From positions 1 to 26,929 of the forward strand of contig JALCCG010000282.1 of assembly GCA_023212695.1 (NCBI GenBank): a DNA stretch of 26,929 nt. Direction: 5' to 3'. This document shows positions 16,437 to 25,883 of the stretch, piece after piece. Each line of letters starts with the position of its first letter. The stretch's first letter is position 1. The notes beneath the pieces are model-generated. The model was not told the DNA's origin. It ran no database searches and saw only the letters and a list, made by a program, of their open reading frames with translations. A program made the translations under genes and the position numbers. The stretch is from Sporisorium sorghi. Lineage: Eukaryota; Basidiomycota; Ustilaginomycetes; Ustilaginales; Ustilaginaceae.

Positions 16437-19400
16437 ATGGCCTTCTCCCTCCAAGAGGCTCTGGAACAGATTCGCAGCGACAAGATCAAGGACCGTCAGC
16501 AAGGCCTCGAAGCACTCGAACACATCTTCTCTGACCCCGTCAACGTCCACAACCTCGATTCCAAGCAAGATGGCAAGGCGTGGCTCAAAACATTCCAGGC
16601 GCTCTTCACCTGCGTGCTCGCCGAAAAGGCAGCCTGCATTCGCAAGGGCTCCTTCCTCGATGCCCAGCCCATCGCTCTCGCAAGGCTCCAGCGTGCAGCT
16701 CAGATGCTTCGTTCGCTCGTCGAAAAGGCCGCGCCTCTCTTGACTCGCAGGGTCGTCAAGGCGCTCTTGACGCACATCCTCCAAATGCTCAACCATCGCG
16801 GCACCCTCCTCCGTCCCATCGCCCCGGCATACATGTCGGCACTTTCTGCAATCCTCAAGCATCAGCATCACGTCGATCATCTCGATCCCGAAGACTGGCA
16901 GGCAGCGGCCTCATTGTGCTTCGATGTCCTGCTCAGTCGAGACCTCGATGGCTCCGTCGCCCCTCGCGATCCTACAGAATGGCTCGCTTCGCTTCCAGCC
17001 TCTGCCTCCTCGGCCCCCCAACAGCGCGGTCTGAGCCTCGAGGACGCCGTAATCGCGGAATGCCTCAGTCGACTCATGACATGCACTGTTGCGCCTCTGC
17101 TTGGCCCTCAAGGTGACGGCCTCTTGCTTCTCGCCGACTATACCCGCTTCCTTCTCGCCTTCCCTGCGGAATCTTCGGCTCATCTACCAGCCATGACCGG
17201 ACTTGTCACCTTACTCGAGCATCTCGAACTCAACCACACGCGCCAAGTGCTTTCTGCATCACTCTCCTTGCGACACACCATCCTGGCGCTCTGGAAGACC
17301 CAAAATCACCTGCTCAAGGTACAGCTGCTCCTCTTTCTACGCATCGTCGTCCCTCTCCTTGCATCTTGTGCGAGTGGGCAGTCCGAAGTGGCACCACCGC
17401 GAGAACCCGCCTCGAACTCATCGATGCGATCCGAGGCGGTCTCCTTTCTCGAGCTCGCTCACGAAGCCCTCCTGCGCGACCCTGATACCCGTTGGGCACT
17501 CGACCCAATCAAAATGGATGCGCTCGTCTTCCATTGGCCGCTGCAACAAGGAGAAACTCCGACTCGACCGACCTTCGTTCTAAGCAATTCTGCATTCTAC
17601 CTTGGGCCCTACTCGAGCGAACAAGACTCGATCGCCTGGTGCCGTGTCCAACTGCAGGTGGACATCATCGAAGCCCTCGCCACGCTTGAGACTGGCCAGC
17701 ATCAATATGGCACACCTGCATCCAGTCTCATTCGCGACCTCGAGCACGCAGACCCTCCGCCCAGCTCAGCGATCAGTCAGCGCTCAGCTTTGCGGTCAAG
17801 GCCGTCGTCCAATGGCAAACGCGGAACAGAATCGACATCTTCGAGTCCACAAAAGCGCAGACGAACAAGCCCGATCGAGGCTGCTGATTCTTCAGATCGC
17901 TCTTGCGTCGCCCAATTGATCGAGATGGTCTCCATAATTGGCTCGACACCAAACAATGGCGCGGCTGCTAGACTATGTGCCTTGCAGCTGCTCACGTTTG
18001 TCCTGCTCACTCGACCAGCTCTCGTCGACTCGACACTAGTTCAGATTCGCGAAGTATTGCTGGTGCTTGCAGCGGATACAGACAACCAGCTCGTATCGTG
18101 GAGCTTGCTGGCTTTGGCCGCAACCGTGCTCGCATCACGTTCAATCGAGACTGGCAATGGCGAGCTTAGCAGCCAATCAACCCATCCCAGCATGCACGCT
18201 TGGGGCATCGCTGTTCGCAAGCTCCAATTCCCCGACACTTGCCGTGCCGCTGCCTTCTTGCTCGGCGTCCTGCTGACAAGCGCAGAGCTTCCCAAAACAT
18301 TGCTGCAGCCAGAGATCACTCGGCTAGTGGCAGAGGTTGACCTGCAAGGACCGCCAACCTTGTGCGACGCTGTTTGCCATTTGATGACCCTGCTGCTGCA
18401 TCGCACCACCACGAACCGCACCTACCAGCATCTGGACGCTCGAAGCAAGATAGCAGCTTGGTTCGCGAGCGTTTACTCGCCAGCTGACGCTCTGCGATCG
18501 TCGACACAACTCGCTGGAGGTCAAATTGCCAACGTCTTCCTTCCGTATCACGACCTTCTCCGCCAAGTGGGCTGCATCATTGCCGATCGAGAACCAGATT
18601 GCACCAACCAACACGCGACAACCGTCCGCACGGATCATGTCACGGAGATGCTGCGCCGGCGGGCCAGAGTGGAGCCGTTGCGCGAGCTGACTCTGCAATC
18701 CAAAGTGACGCAGACGCCAACTGCAAAGAGCAACGTCCTTCCAAACGCGAAACAAGCCGAGGTATCGCTCCTCTCGATCCAATTGTTCACCAGAATGTCC
18801 GTCATCCTCGACAAGAGGATTGACGCATGCCTGGCAGCACTTGATTCACTCGCGTCCGAGGACAGCGCTGTACCGATCGTGCCTTACCAAGCTGCGATAG
18901 CATGGATGCATGCAGCCATCCTCTCCATCGACGTGTGGTCGAGGGCGACCTCACAGAACAGCTCGCAACGCGAGTCTCGAATCAAGCGGTGCTGTGACCT
19001 CATCATCAGGGTCATCGACATTGCCTCACGGTCCAGAGATCTGATGACACAGGGTGGTCACCTCGTCCTCCAGCAGCTCAGTCACCTCGATCCATTCAGT
19101 CGTCTTGACTCTGAACTGACGTCGGACGAGCTGCTCGCTCTGCCTGGCATGGCCAGTGGTATTGCATCTCGGCCCGGCACCGCGCAAACAACCACAACGT
19201 CGGTCGCTACCTCCTCTGCGAGCGCGAATGACAGGTCGAAACGACTCTGGAAAGCGATCCAAGACGCTGGAATGCTCGAGCCAATCTTGACAAGCTGCGA
19301 ACAGATGTTGGAAAGGCTCTTGTTTGGCGACGAAGGCTTCGATAGCGAACTAGCCCCTGCCGGCACTGCAGGCAAGCGCGACACGTTTGACGATTTACCC

Positions 19401-22400
19401 GAAAGCGGCTCGTCGGCTGCCTCGCGTGCGAAGAGTGCAAGCTCCTTGGTGCCGACCAAATCCACAGAGTCCGTTGTCGCCATCACCGTGCACTTGCTCT
19501 CTGGCGTGCCTCGCTTGCTGACCGGCAACGCGAATTCGACCCGCGACGAGTGGATCGTCAAGCTTTTCTTCGACTGCCCCGTTCAAGCCTACATCCCATT
19601 GGCCCCAGTGCTCTTCGACTCGCTCCACAAAGGCAACCTATGGATGCGTCGGAAAGACCTCGTGGATGCGCTTGATTGCATGGGCGAGCTCCTCAAGTCG
19701 TATCAGTTTGCGCGACAACCAGCGGCTCGCGTCGTGACTATCCGCGCCGTCACGGCCGTAGTGCCTCTGCTGTTGGAGGACGGCGATGATCAGTCGGATC
19801 TTTTTGACCAGGTGCAGGAGCTTGCGGCCTTCTGCGCAAGACAAATCGGTCGCACCAAGCTGCCCACGTCCTGGGAGGTTCAACTTTCTTGTGCCAGCTT
19901 CTTGGAGACGTGTCTGAAGATCGACCCCGAGCGACGTCTGAGCCGGTCTGGCAGCGCTCGCGCAAGCGGGTTCGCTCCGCAGCGATCGCTGCTGGCAATC
20001 AATGCCGATGCAGACATCCGTGTGCGAGGTCTTGGGTCGTCCATGGCTGCAAGCGTATTCAACACTACGTCCTCGGACGAAGACCACCTCTCCCAGCTCT
20101 ACACCGAGTTCCGCGACGGCTTGCCGAGTGATCCCGCCATTCCACAGCACATTCTGACGCGGGCGCTGAGCTTGTGCAACGTTGCAATAGCCAACTCGGC
20201 GGTTCGTCGATCAGCGCTCTTTCACCTTCTCGAGATTGTCCTGGCAACCAACATGTTCGCCACCACGGTACAGCATCTGTTTGCGCAGGTGGCTGCAAGG
20301 CTTGGTTTTCCCGACGCCTCGACGTGCTACCAAGCGTTTGCGGCGCAGATCACGTGGGGCATGGCCACCAACAACTATGACCCGCTCCAGGTGCCCTGGA
20401 AAGTGCTCGGCTTTGCAAGCAAACGCGACTGTCTCGAAGCGACGTTTGCTGCCAGCGGCAGCATGCTTCTTGCAGCCCAAACGCCCGATGGCAGGACGCA
20501 ATTCGATGCACTCGTGCAGTTGACAAGACGGACGCAGCAGCAAGGTTTGCAGGAGTGCCTGCCCTTTCTCACAGCTGCCTACCTGGGATTTGCTGTTCAG
20601 GCTGCCCAGGAGCAAGGCAAGCTTGATGCGCCTGTCGTCGGTGCACAGACGCTGCGCGAGCTGTCTCAGCTCGGTTTCGCTGGAGGCGACAACCACAAGG
20701 AGCTGCGACACATGATCGCCAGCGCTGATGACCTGATCGTGACCACCTTGTTGACGCTCTTCTTCGAGCCAGCTGCTACCTTGGCAGAGAGTCGCCGGTC
20801 AGCCATCGCCGCCTTGACACAGCAGGACGCAAAAGCCGGAAAGAACTTGTCAACCTTGACACCGACGGCTGAATCTTCTGCTCTGGTTGTGCACGAACCC
20901 AGCCGACCTTTCTTCGCGAGCGCAATCCTCTGTGGAGCATTTGCAGCCATGCCAAGTCTCGGGGTTGCGCCGTTTCGCAAGGATGTGGTGTACAACGTGC
21001 TACGTCACATCTTCCACCACATCGCATCGTCCCGGTTCCAAAATGATCAGCTGCGCTTGTGTGCAGCTCTGCGGATTTACATCGCCTTGTGTGGCGACAG
21101 CTTCTGGACCGATCAGCTCAATGCGCAGACTCTGATCAAGAGCATCGAGCTGCTGCTGGGCCAGCAACACTTGCACGACGACTTTCGACCCCTTTTGGCG
21201 TACGCCTGCAGCCACTCAACACTCGCCAAGCATTGTCCTGACGTACTCATCTCATGCATCGTCACTTGGTCGGTCGAAGTAGCGGATCAGCTCGCACAGC
21301 TGCCAGCATCAGGTGATTGGCTCCTCGAGGCTGCACGAGCAGTTGCCAAATTTTCACCCGTCGCGACATCTGCTACTGTCCTTATGTGGCCGGTCAAGCT
21401 CACATCAACGGAGCAGGCCGCGATCGAGAGCGTTGTCGACATTGACACCCTCACGTTTGCGATCGAGGCTTGTCCGCGCATGTCGCTGCAGCTTCCCTCG
21501 CTGCTTCGCATCAGGAGCATTCTCCGAAAGACGGACAAAGCGAGAATCGAGGCGTTCTGCAGCCGTTCTGGTTGGACGCTGTTGAAGTGTATGGCCGACT
21601 GTCACGAAACCCAGACCATCCGAGGGGAGGGCGACTCGCAAAGCGACATCATCAGCGACATCTATGCGAGCATCGCAAACGTCGGCGAGCCCGCCTTGTT
21701 CGAGCGAAAGGACGACAAAGGTGACGGAGGCGATGATGGCGTCCAAAGAGCATGCACGGCGTATCTCGCCGCAATCGGCACGAGCAGTGCAAGCTGTCTA
21801 GCAGCTGCTGCAGTCCTCGCGATCCATGAGCTGGCACGCGCTTTGCCGCTCGAGCCAGGTTATCAGGCTTTTGAGACGCTGCGAAGCATTGCAACCATGC
21901 TTCCGGGTCCGCTGTCAGATTTGCATGGCACCAAGGTTCCCTCTTCCACACGAGACGAGCTCGAACGCGTTCGGCCCAGCATCGGCTCGATGGCAGTCCC
22001 TGCGGGTGCCTTTCGACTGGAATCGCTGCTGGATTCTTCATTGCTGGATGCTTCTACGTCTTCAAAGAATTGGATTTGTCGCGTCTCGACGATCATTTGC
22101 GAAGCTATCGCGTCCCTCCAGCAGCAGCATCTCTTCCGCCCGATAGGCAGATTCGTGGCGACGAATCACCACGCCGCGAAAGCCCTCTTTCACATCTTGC
22201 TGCTTTGCTTCACGGCAGCCGACGTCGAGTCGACTGCGGCTGCGCCATCTCCCAACGGAAAGAGGCGGTTGTCCGGAAGGCGATCGGACCCGCAAGGACA
22301 GCCTCCCACGCTGGATTTGTGCCGCGCAGCCATCGCGACGCACTTTGAGCAAGTGCTGAACGCCAGCACCTCTGACCCGACATGCAGCTCCATCATCATC

Positions 22401-25400
22401 CAAGCTCTCCTGGCCGTCAGGTCCTATCGTCCGGTGCAAGAGGAGCCAGACAAAGTCTGCTACTGGTTCGCTGTCGACACGAGCCTATTGGCTAAACGCT
22501 GCATCGCCTGTGGCCTTTACTCGGCGGCGATCTTTTTCGTGGAGCACGGCAGTTGGGAGCAGGACGAGTCGCAGGCATCCTTTGCATCTCAGTCACGGAA
22601 CAGGACGGAGCTGTTGCATCAAGCCTACATGAACATCGATGACCCCGACGCCTTCTACGGCATCACCGATGGAGATGTGCGGGAGCTGCTTCTCAAGCGT
22701 CTGCATCACGAAGGGCATTGGCTGCGAGCTTTCCAGTATCATGCAGCGGACTATGAAGCTTCCAATGCTGATAGCGCAAATCCAGCCTCTGCGCAAGGGC
22801 AAGCTCTGACTGAGAGTCTCTCGCTGCTCGGCTTTCGACGTCTCGTCCAAGGCGTGAATCCATCCTCGAGTACCCTAAATGGCCACAATCCCCCTGCTGC
22901 GGCTGGCACCCGTCTCGACTCGGCCTCATGGGATCTGCCGGCAGAGGCCAATGCGACGTTGATGCGAGGCGACCGAGTCGAGTCGGTGCTTCGAACGCTG
23001 CGGCAGGCAAGCAGCGAACAGGACGTCGACCGACCTTTGTCGTTGGCACTGCAGTCGCAGCTGCAATCTCTGTGCGCAATCCCTGCCGAGAGTGTCGCCA
23101 CTCTCCGCAAGCTCCAAGGCGAGTTGCTGGCACTCGGCCAGATCAAAGATTGGCGCAAAGCGTCGGCATCTCTGGGCCCAGAGGAGGCGGTGGTGCATCT
23201 CCGCTCCGTCTGGACGAGAGCAGACACCAGCGACCATTTCGAAGTGACGGAAAAGGTGCTCAACACGCGTCAGTCGTTGCTGCAGGCGGCGCGAAACCGC
23301 ATGCAATCGAACCAGATTGGCGATGTCTTGGATGGTCCAGCAGAACAGGTGGCACGCGTGGAAAGGCTGCTTCTGGTCCATCTCAGCCGTCAAGCGCGCG
23401 AGCACGAGAAACTGCAGAAAGCCATCAATGCGATTGCTCAGGCAGAGAGGATCGAAAGCGCGTTGGGCGATGGAGCAAACCTCGCCCGAGAGGAATTTGC
23501 TGCCGTGTTGTGGGATCAGAAAGAGCATCCGCCCGCCATCCAGCTTCTCTCGCAGATTGTAGATGGTCTTGCTGTGACGGCCCAATCCTCGGTTCCGCAA
23601 AAGCGTCGCGGTGCTCGTCTGCTGGCTCTGCTCGCTCAGTGGCGAGCGACAGCCAGATCGCAGCATCCGCGAGAGATCGATCGCTCCCTGTTCGAGCCTG
23701 CCCTCAAGTTGTTCGCGACCTTTGATGTAGCCGACGATGTTGCTGCGTCCGCAGAAATATCCGAGATCGCGTATCGATGGGCACGCTTCGCCGAGGAGCA
23801 CCACCGTGGTTCGGATCTGGCCGAGATCACGCGGTTGCGACTGTACATCAAAAGTCGTGCCGACGAGATTGATCAGAACAAGCGAGAGTACGACAGGACA
23901 AGCTCAAAGACGGAGAAAGGCAAGCTTCTACAGTTCCAACGTCAGGCTGAAAAGATTCTTCGGCAAGATCAGACTCGTCTCACGGAGCTGGAGGCCTCGA
24001 GGACGCACTTCTTGCGCCGCAGCATCGCCATGTACGCGCGAGCGTTGTCTTCGTCAGATGCCCACGACGACGCGGTTGCGCGACTCGTCTCGTTGTGGTT
24101 CGAGAATGCAGATGACGCAGAGCTCAATCGCCTCTTGGTGGGTTCTTTCTCGTTGATTCCATCCCGTAAGCTTGTTGCGCTCATGCATCAACTCTCGGCC
24201 CGACTGACCGAAGTGCCGGACCAGAGCGATCCCATGGCGCCGTTCCAGTCGAACCTCACCCAGCTTCTGCTGCGAATGTGCCACGACCATCCCTTCCACT
24301 GTCTCTACGCCATCTTTGCCCTGATCAAGACCGGTGCCGATGCCAAGGCAGCTACGCAACGCTCCGGCTCGAGAAGCTCGTCTGCACCTTCCGACAGCTC
24401 TCCAGTGTCCTCAGCGCCTCAGATCCTGCGCTCGACTGCCGCCGAAAAGATCTGGAACCAAATCAAACGACGACCGTCGCACGGCAAGAGGATCAGGACG
24501 TTCGAGGAGCTGTGCTTGGCGTACGTCGAGTGGGCTGAATTCGACCTGACCTCGCGCCCGGACCGCTACTTGCAGAGCAGTGGTGCCATCAAGAAGGGCG
24601 CGTTACGCATGCCACCGTCGGGCGAGCTGCGACTGGCGCGCATGCGGGATCTTGATGTTCCTGTGGCCACCGCTCGCCTCGAGATCGATCCGACGTGCAA
24701 GTACGAGTCGTTTGTGTCGATCGCCCGGTACAGCGAGACGTTCACGACGGCAGGAGGCATCCACCTGCCCAAGATCAGCGAGTGCATCGGAAGCGACGGC
24801 AAGCGATACAAGCAGCTGTTCAAGCGTGACGACGACCTCCGACAGGATGCTGTCATGCAGCAGGTGTTCCGCATGGTCAACGATCTGTTGCGAGCAGAGC
24901 GTCGTACGCGCGAACGCAAGCTGGCCATCCGTACGTACACAGTCTTGCCACTCGGACCGCAGTGCGGCATGCTCGAGTTTGTCACCAACACGGTGCCACT
25001 TGGCGAGGTGCTGATCGCTCTGCACGCCAGGTATCGTCCTCACGACATCACGCCGACACAGGCGAGGACTAAGATGCGCGATGCACAGCCGTTGCCTGCC
25101 GAGGCCAAGCTGGAAGCGTTTTTGGATGTCTGCGAGCAGATGCGACCCGCCTTCCGATACTTTTTCAGCGATGCACAGCGCATGCCGCGCGACTGGTACG
25201 AGACGCGCTTGAGGTACACGCGCAGTGTCAGCACAAACTCGATCGTGGGACACGTGCTCGGGCTTGGTGATCGACACGTCTCCAACATTTTGCTGGACAA
25301 GGAGAGCGGCGAGCTGGTTCACATTGATTTCGGCGTTGCATTCGACCAAGGCAAGCTGCTGCCAATCCCGGAGCTGGTGCCGTTCCGACTGACTCGAGAC

Positions 25401-25883
25401 ATTGTCGACGGCATGGGGGTCCACGGCGTTGAGGGCACGTTCCGACGGTGCTGCGAAGAGACGCTGCGAGTGTTGCGCGCGCATCAGGATGTCATCAAGA
25501 CGGTGCTCGAGGTGTTTCGCCACGACCCTTTGTTCGCGTGGACGTCGAACCCGATCAAGGTGTTGCGAGCGCAAGAAGCCGACGAGAGCTCGTTGCCCGC
25601 CGCGAGCATGGCAGGACCCTCCCGATCTACGCCAGCGCCCACGCCGACCGCAGCTCAGGCGCGGGCCTCGAGATCAGCGACGCCGTTTGGAGCGGGAGGC
25701 GAAGCCGCGGGCGTGGTCGGGACCGGCACGGCCGAGTTGAGCGCAGATCGTGCCGTGACCTCGGTGATGAGCAAGTTGTCTTGGTCGCTGAGCGTCGAGT
25801 ACACGGTCAACGATCTGATTCAGCAGGCGATTGATGCAGGCAATCTTTCAGCGATCTTTCATGGATGGCAAGCGGCTCTATGA
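16437..25883 (+). CDS. TEL1: DNA-damage checkpoint kinase TEL1 (ATM orthologue)
   Basis: PIKK-family Ser/Thr kinase that senses DNA double-strand breaks with the MRN complex and maintains telomeres in the nucleus. One uninterrupted frame gives 3148 residues (human ATM 3056, yeast Tel1 2787). The frame opens 8 codons earlier at a TTG; the first ATG is used. Near the N terminus lies a TAN-like motif (ALEQIRSDKIKDRQQGLEAL). Thousands of bases of helical-repeat solenoid follow. A basic patch near residue 471 (SPQKRRRTSP) could be a nuclear signal. The FAT region includes the ATM-type coiled coil at about 2476-2515. Kinase features are KRDDDLRQD (2796-2804), GLGDRHVSN (2942-2950; Asp2945 and Asn2950 catalytic) and HIDFG (2962-2966). 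An Ala/Ser/Pro/Thr-rich insertion (about 3047-3100) separates it from the terminal FATC domain, which contains VNDLIQQAIDAGNLS. The FATC sequence and the FAT segment IPSRKLVALMHQLSARL identify ATM/Tel1 rather than ATR/Mec1 or TOR. Confidence 0.96.
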   Translation: MAFSLQEALEQIRSDKIKDRQQGLEALEHIFSDPVNVHNLDSKQDGKAWLKTFQALFTCVLAEKAACIRKGSFLDAQPIALARLQRAAQMLRSLVEKAAPLLTRRVVKALLTHILQMLNHRGTLLRPIAPAYMSALSAILKHQHHVDHLDPEDWQAAASLCFDVLLSRDLDGSVAPRDPTEWLASLPASASSAPQQRGLSLEDAVIAECLSRLMTCTVAPLLGPQGDGLLLLADYTRFLLAFPAESSAHLPAMTGLVTLLEHLELNHTRQVLSASLSLRHTILALWKTQNHLLKVQLLLFLRIVVPLLASCASGQSEVAPPREPASNSSMRSEAVSFLELAHEALLRDPDTRWALDPIKMDALVFHWPLQQGETPTRPTFVLSNSAFYLGPYSSEQDSIAWCRVQLQVDIIEALATLETGQHQYGTPASSLIRDLEHADPPPSSAISQRSALRSRPSSNGKRGTESTSSSPQKRRRTSPIEAADSSDRSCVAQLIEMVSIIGSTPNNGAAARLCALQLLTFVLLTRPALVDSTLVQIREVLLVLAADTDNQLVSWSLLALAATVLASRSIETGNGELSSQSTHPSMHAWGIAVRKLQFPDTCRAAAFLLGVLLTSAELPKTLLQPEITRLVAEVDLQGPPTLCDAVCHLMTLLLHRTTTNRTYQHLDARSKIAAWFASVYSPADALRSSTQLAGGQIANVFLPYHDLLRQVGCIIADREPDCTNQHATTVRTDHVTEMLRRRARVEPLRELTLQSKVTQTPTAKSNVLPNAKQAEVSLLSIQLFTRMSVILDKRIDACLAALDSLASEDSAVPIVPYQAAIAWMHAAILSIDVWSRATSQNSSQRESRIKRCCDLIIRVIDIASRSRDLMTQGGHLVLQQLSHLDPFSRLDSELTSDELLALPGMASGIASRPGTAQTTTTSVATSSASANDRSKRLWKAIQDAGMLEPILTSCEQMLERLLFGDEGFDSELAPAGTAGKRDTFDDLPESGSSAASRAKSASSLVPTKSTESVVAITVHLLSGVPRLLTGNANSTRDEWIVKLFFDCPVQAYIPLAPVLFDSLHKGNLWMRRKDLVDALDCMGELLKSYQFARQPAARVVTIRAVTAVVPLLLEDGDDQSDLFDQVQELAAFCARQIGRTKLPTSWEVQLSCASFLETCLKIDPERRLSRSGSARASGFAPQRSLLAINADADIRVRGLGSSMAASVFNTTSSDEDHLSQLYTEFRDGLPSDPAIPQHILTRALSLCNVAIANSAVRRSALFHLLEIVLATNMFATTVQHLFAQVAARLGFPDASTCYQAFAAQITWGMATNNYDPLQVPWKVLGFASKRDCLEATFAASGSMLLAAQTPDGRTQFDALVQLTRRTQQQGLQECLPFLTAAYLGFAVQAAQEQGKLDAPVVGAQTLRELSQLGFAGGDNHKELRHMIASADDLIVTTLLTLFFEPAATLAESRRSAIAALTQQDAKAGKNLSTLTPTAESSALVVHEPSRPFFASAILCGAFAAMPSLGVAPFRKDVVYNVLRHIFHHIASSRFQNDQLRLCAALRIYIALCGDSFWTDQLNAQTLIKSIELLLGQQHLHDDFRPLLAYACSHSTLAKHCPDVLISCIVTWSVEVADQLAQLPASGDWLLEAARAVAKFSPVATSATVLMWPVKLTSTEQAAIESVVDIDTLTFAIEACPRMSLQLPSLLRIRSILRKTDKARIEAFCSRSGWTLLKCMADCHETQTIRGEGDSQSDIISDIYASIANVGEPALFERKDDKGDGGDDGVQRACTAYLAAIGTSSASCLAAAAVLAIHELARALPLEPGYQAFETLRSIATMLPGPLSDLHGTKVPSSTRDELERVRPSIGSMAVPAGAFRLESLLDSSLLDASTSSKNWICRVSTIICEAIASLQQQHLFRPIGRFVATNHHAAKALFHILLLCFTAADVESTAAAPSPNGKRRLSGRRSDPQGQPPTLDLCRAAIATHFEQVLNASTSDPTCSSIIIQALLAVRSYRPVQEEPDKVCYWFAVDTSLLAKRCIACGLYSAAIFFVEHGSWEQDESQASFASQSRNRTELLHQAYMNIDDPDAFYGITDGDVRELLLKRLHHEGHWLRAFQYHAADYEASNADSANPASAQGQALTESLSLLGFRRLVQGVNPSSSTLNGHNPPAAAGTRLDSASWDLPAEANATLMRGDRVESVLRTLRQASSEQDVDRPLSLALQSQLQSLCAIPAESVATLRKLQGELLALGQIKDWRKASASLGPEEAVVHLRSVWTRADTSDHFEVTEKVLNTRQSLLQAARNRMQSNQIGDVLDGPAEQVARVERLLLVHLSRQAREHEKLQKAINAIAQAERIESALGDGANLAREEFAAVLWDQKEHPPAIQLLSQIVDGLAVTAQSSVPQKRRGARLLALLAQWRATARSQHPREIDRSLFEPALKLFATFDVADDVAASAEISEIAYRWARFAEEHHRGSDLAEITRLRLYIKSRADEIDQNKREYDRTSSKTEKGKLLQFQRQAEKILRQDQTRLTELEASRTHFLRRSIAMYARALSSSDAHDDAVARLVSLWFENADDAELNRLLVGSFSLIPSRKLVALMHQLSARLTEVPDQSDPMAPFQSNLTQLLLRMCHDHPFHCLYAIFALIKTGADAKAATQRSGSRSSSAPSDSSPVSSAPQILRSTAAEKIWNQIKRRPSHGKRIRTFEELCLAYVEWAEFDLTSRPDRYLQSSGAIKKGALRMPPSGELRLARMRDLDVPVATARLEIDPTCKYESFVSIARYSETFTTAGGIHLPKISECIGSDGKRYKQLFKRDDDLRQDAVMQQVFRMVNDLLRAERRTRERKLAIRTYTVLPLGPQCGMLEFVTNTVPLGEVLIALHARYRPHDITPTQARTKMRDAQPLPAEAKLEAFLDVCEQMRPAFRYFFSDAQRMPRDWYETRLRYTRSVSTNSIVGHVLGLGDRHVSNILLDKESGELVHIDFGVAFDQGKLLPIPELVPFRLTRDIVDGMGVHGVEGTFRRCCEETLRVLRAHQDVIKTVLEVFRHDPLFAWTSNPIKVLRAQEADESSLPAASMAGPSRSTPAPTPTAAQARASRSATPFGAGGEAAGVVGTGTAELSADRAVTSVMSKLSWSLSVEYTVNDLIQQAIDAGNLSAIFHGWQAAL

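Noticed and set aside
22926..23804. Minus-strand open frame of 292 codons inside TEL1 (similar ones at 24603-25574 and 19638-20150)
   Set aside because: Shadows of the TEL1 coding frame with no domain signal; the plus frame carries the conserved FAT and kinase sequence.
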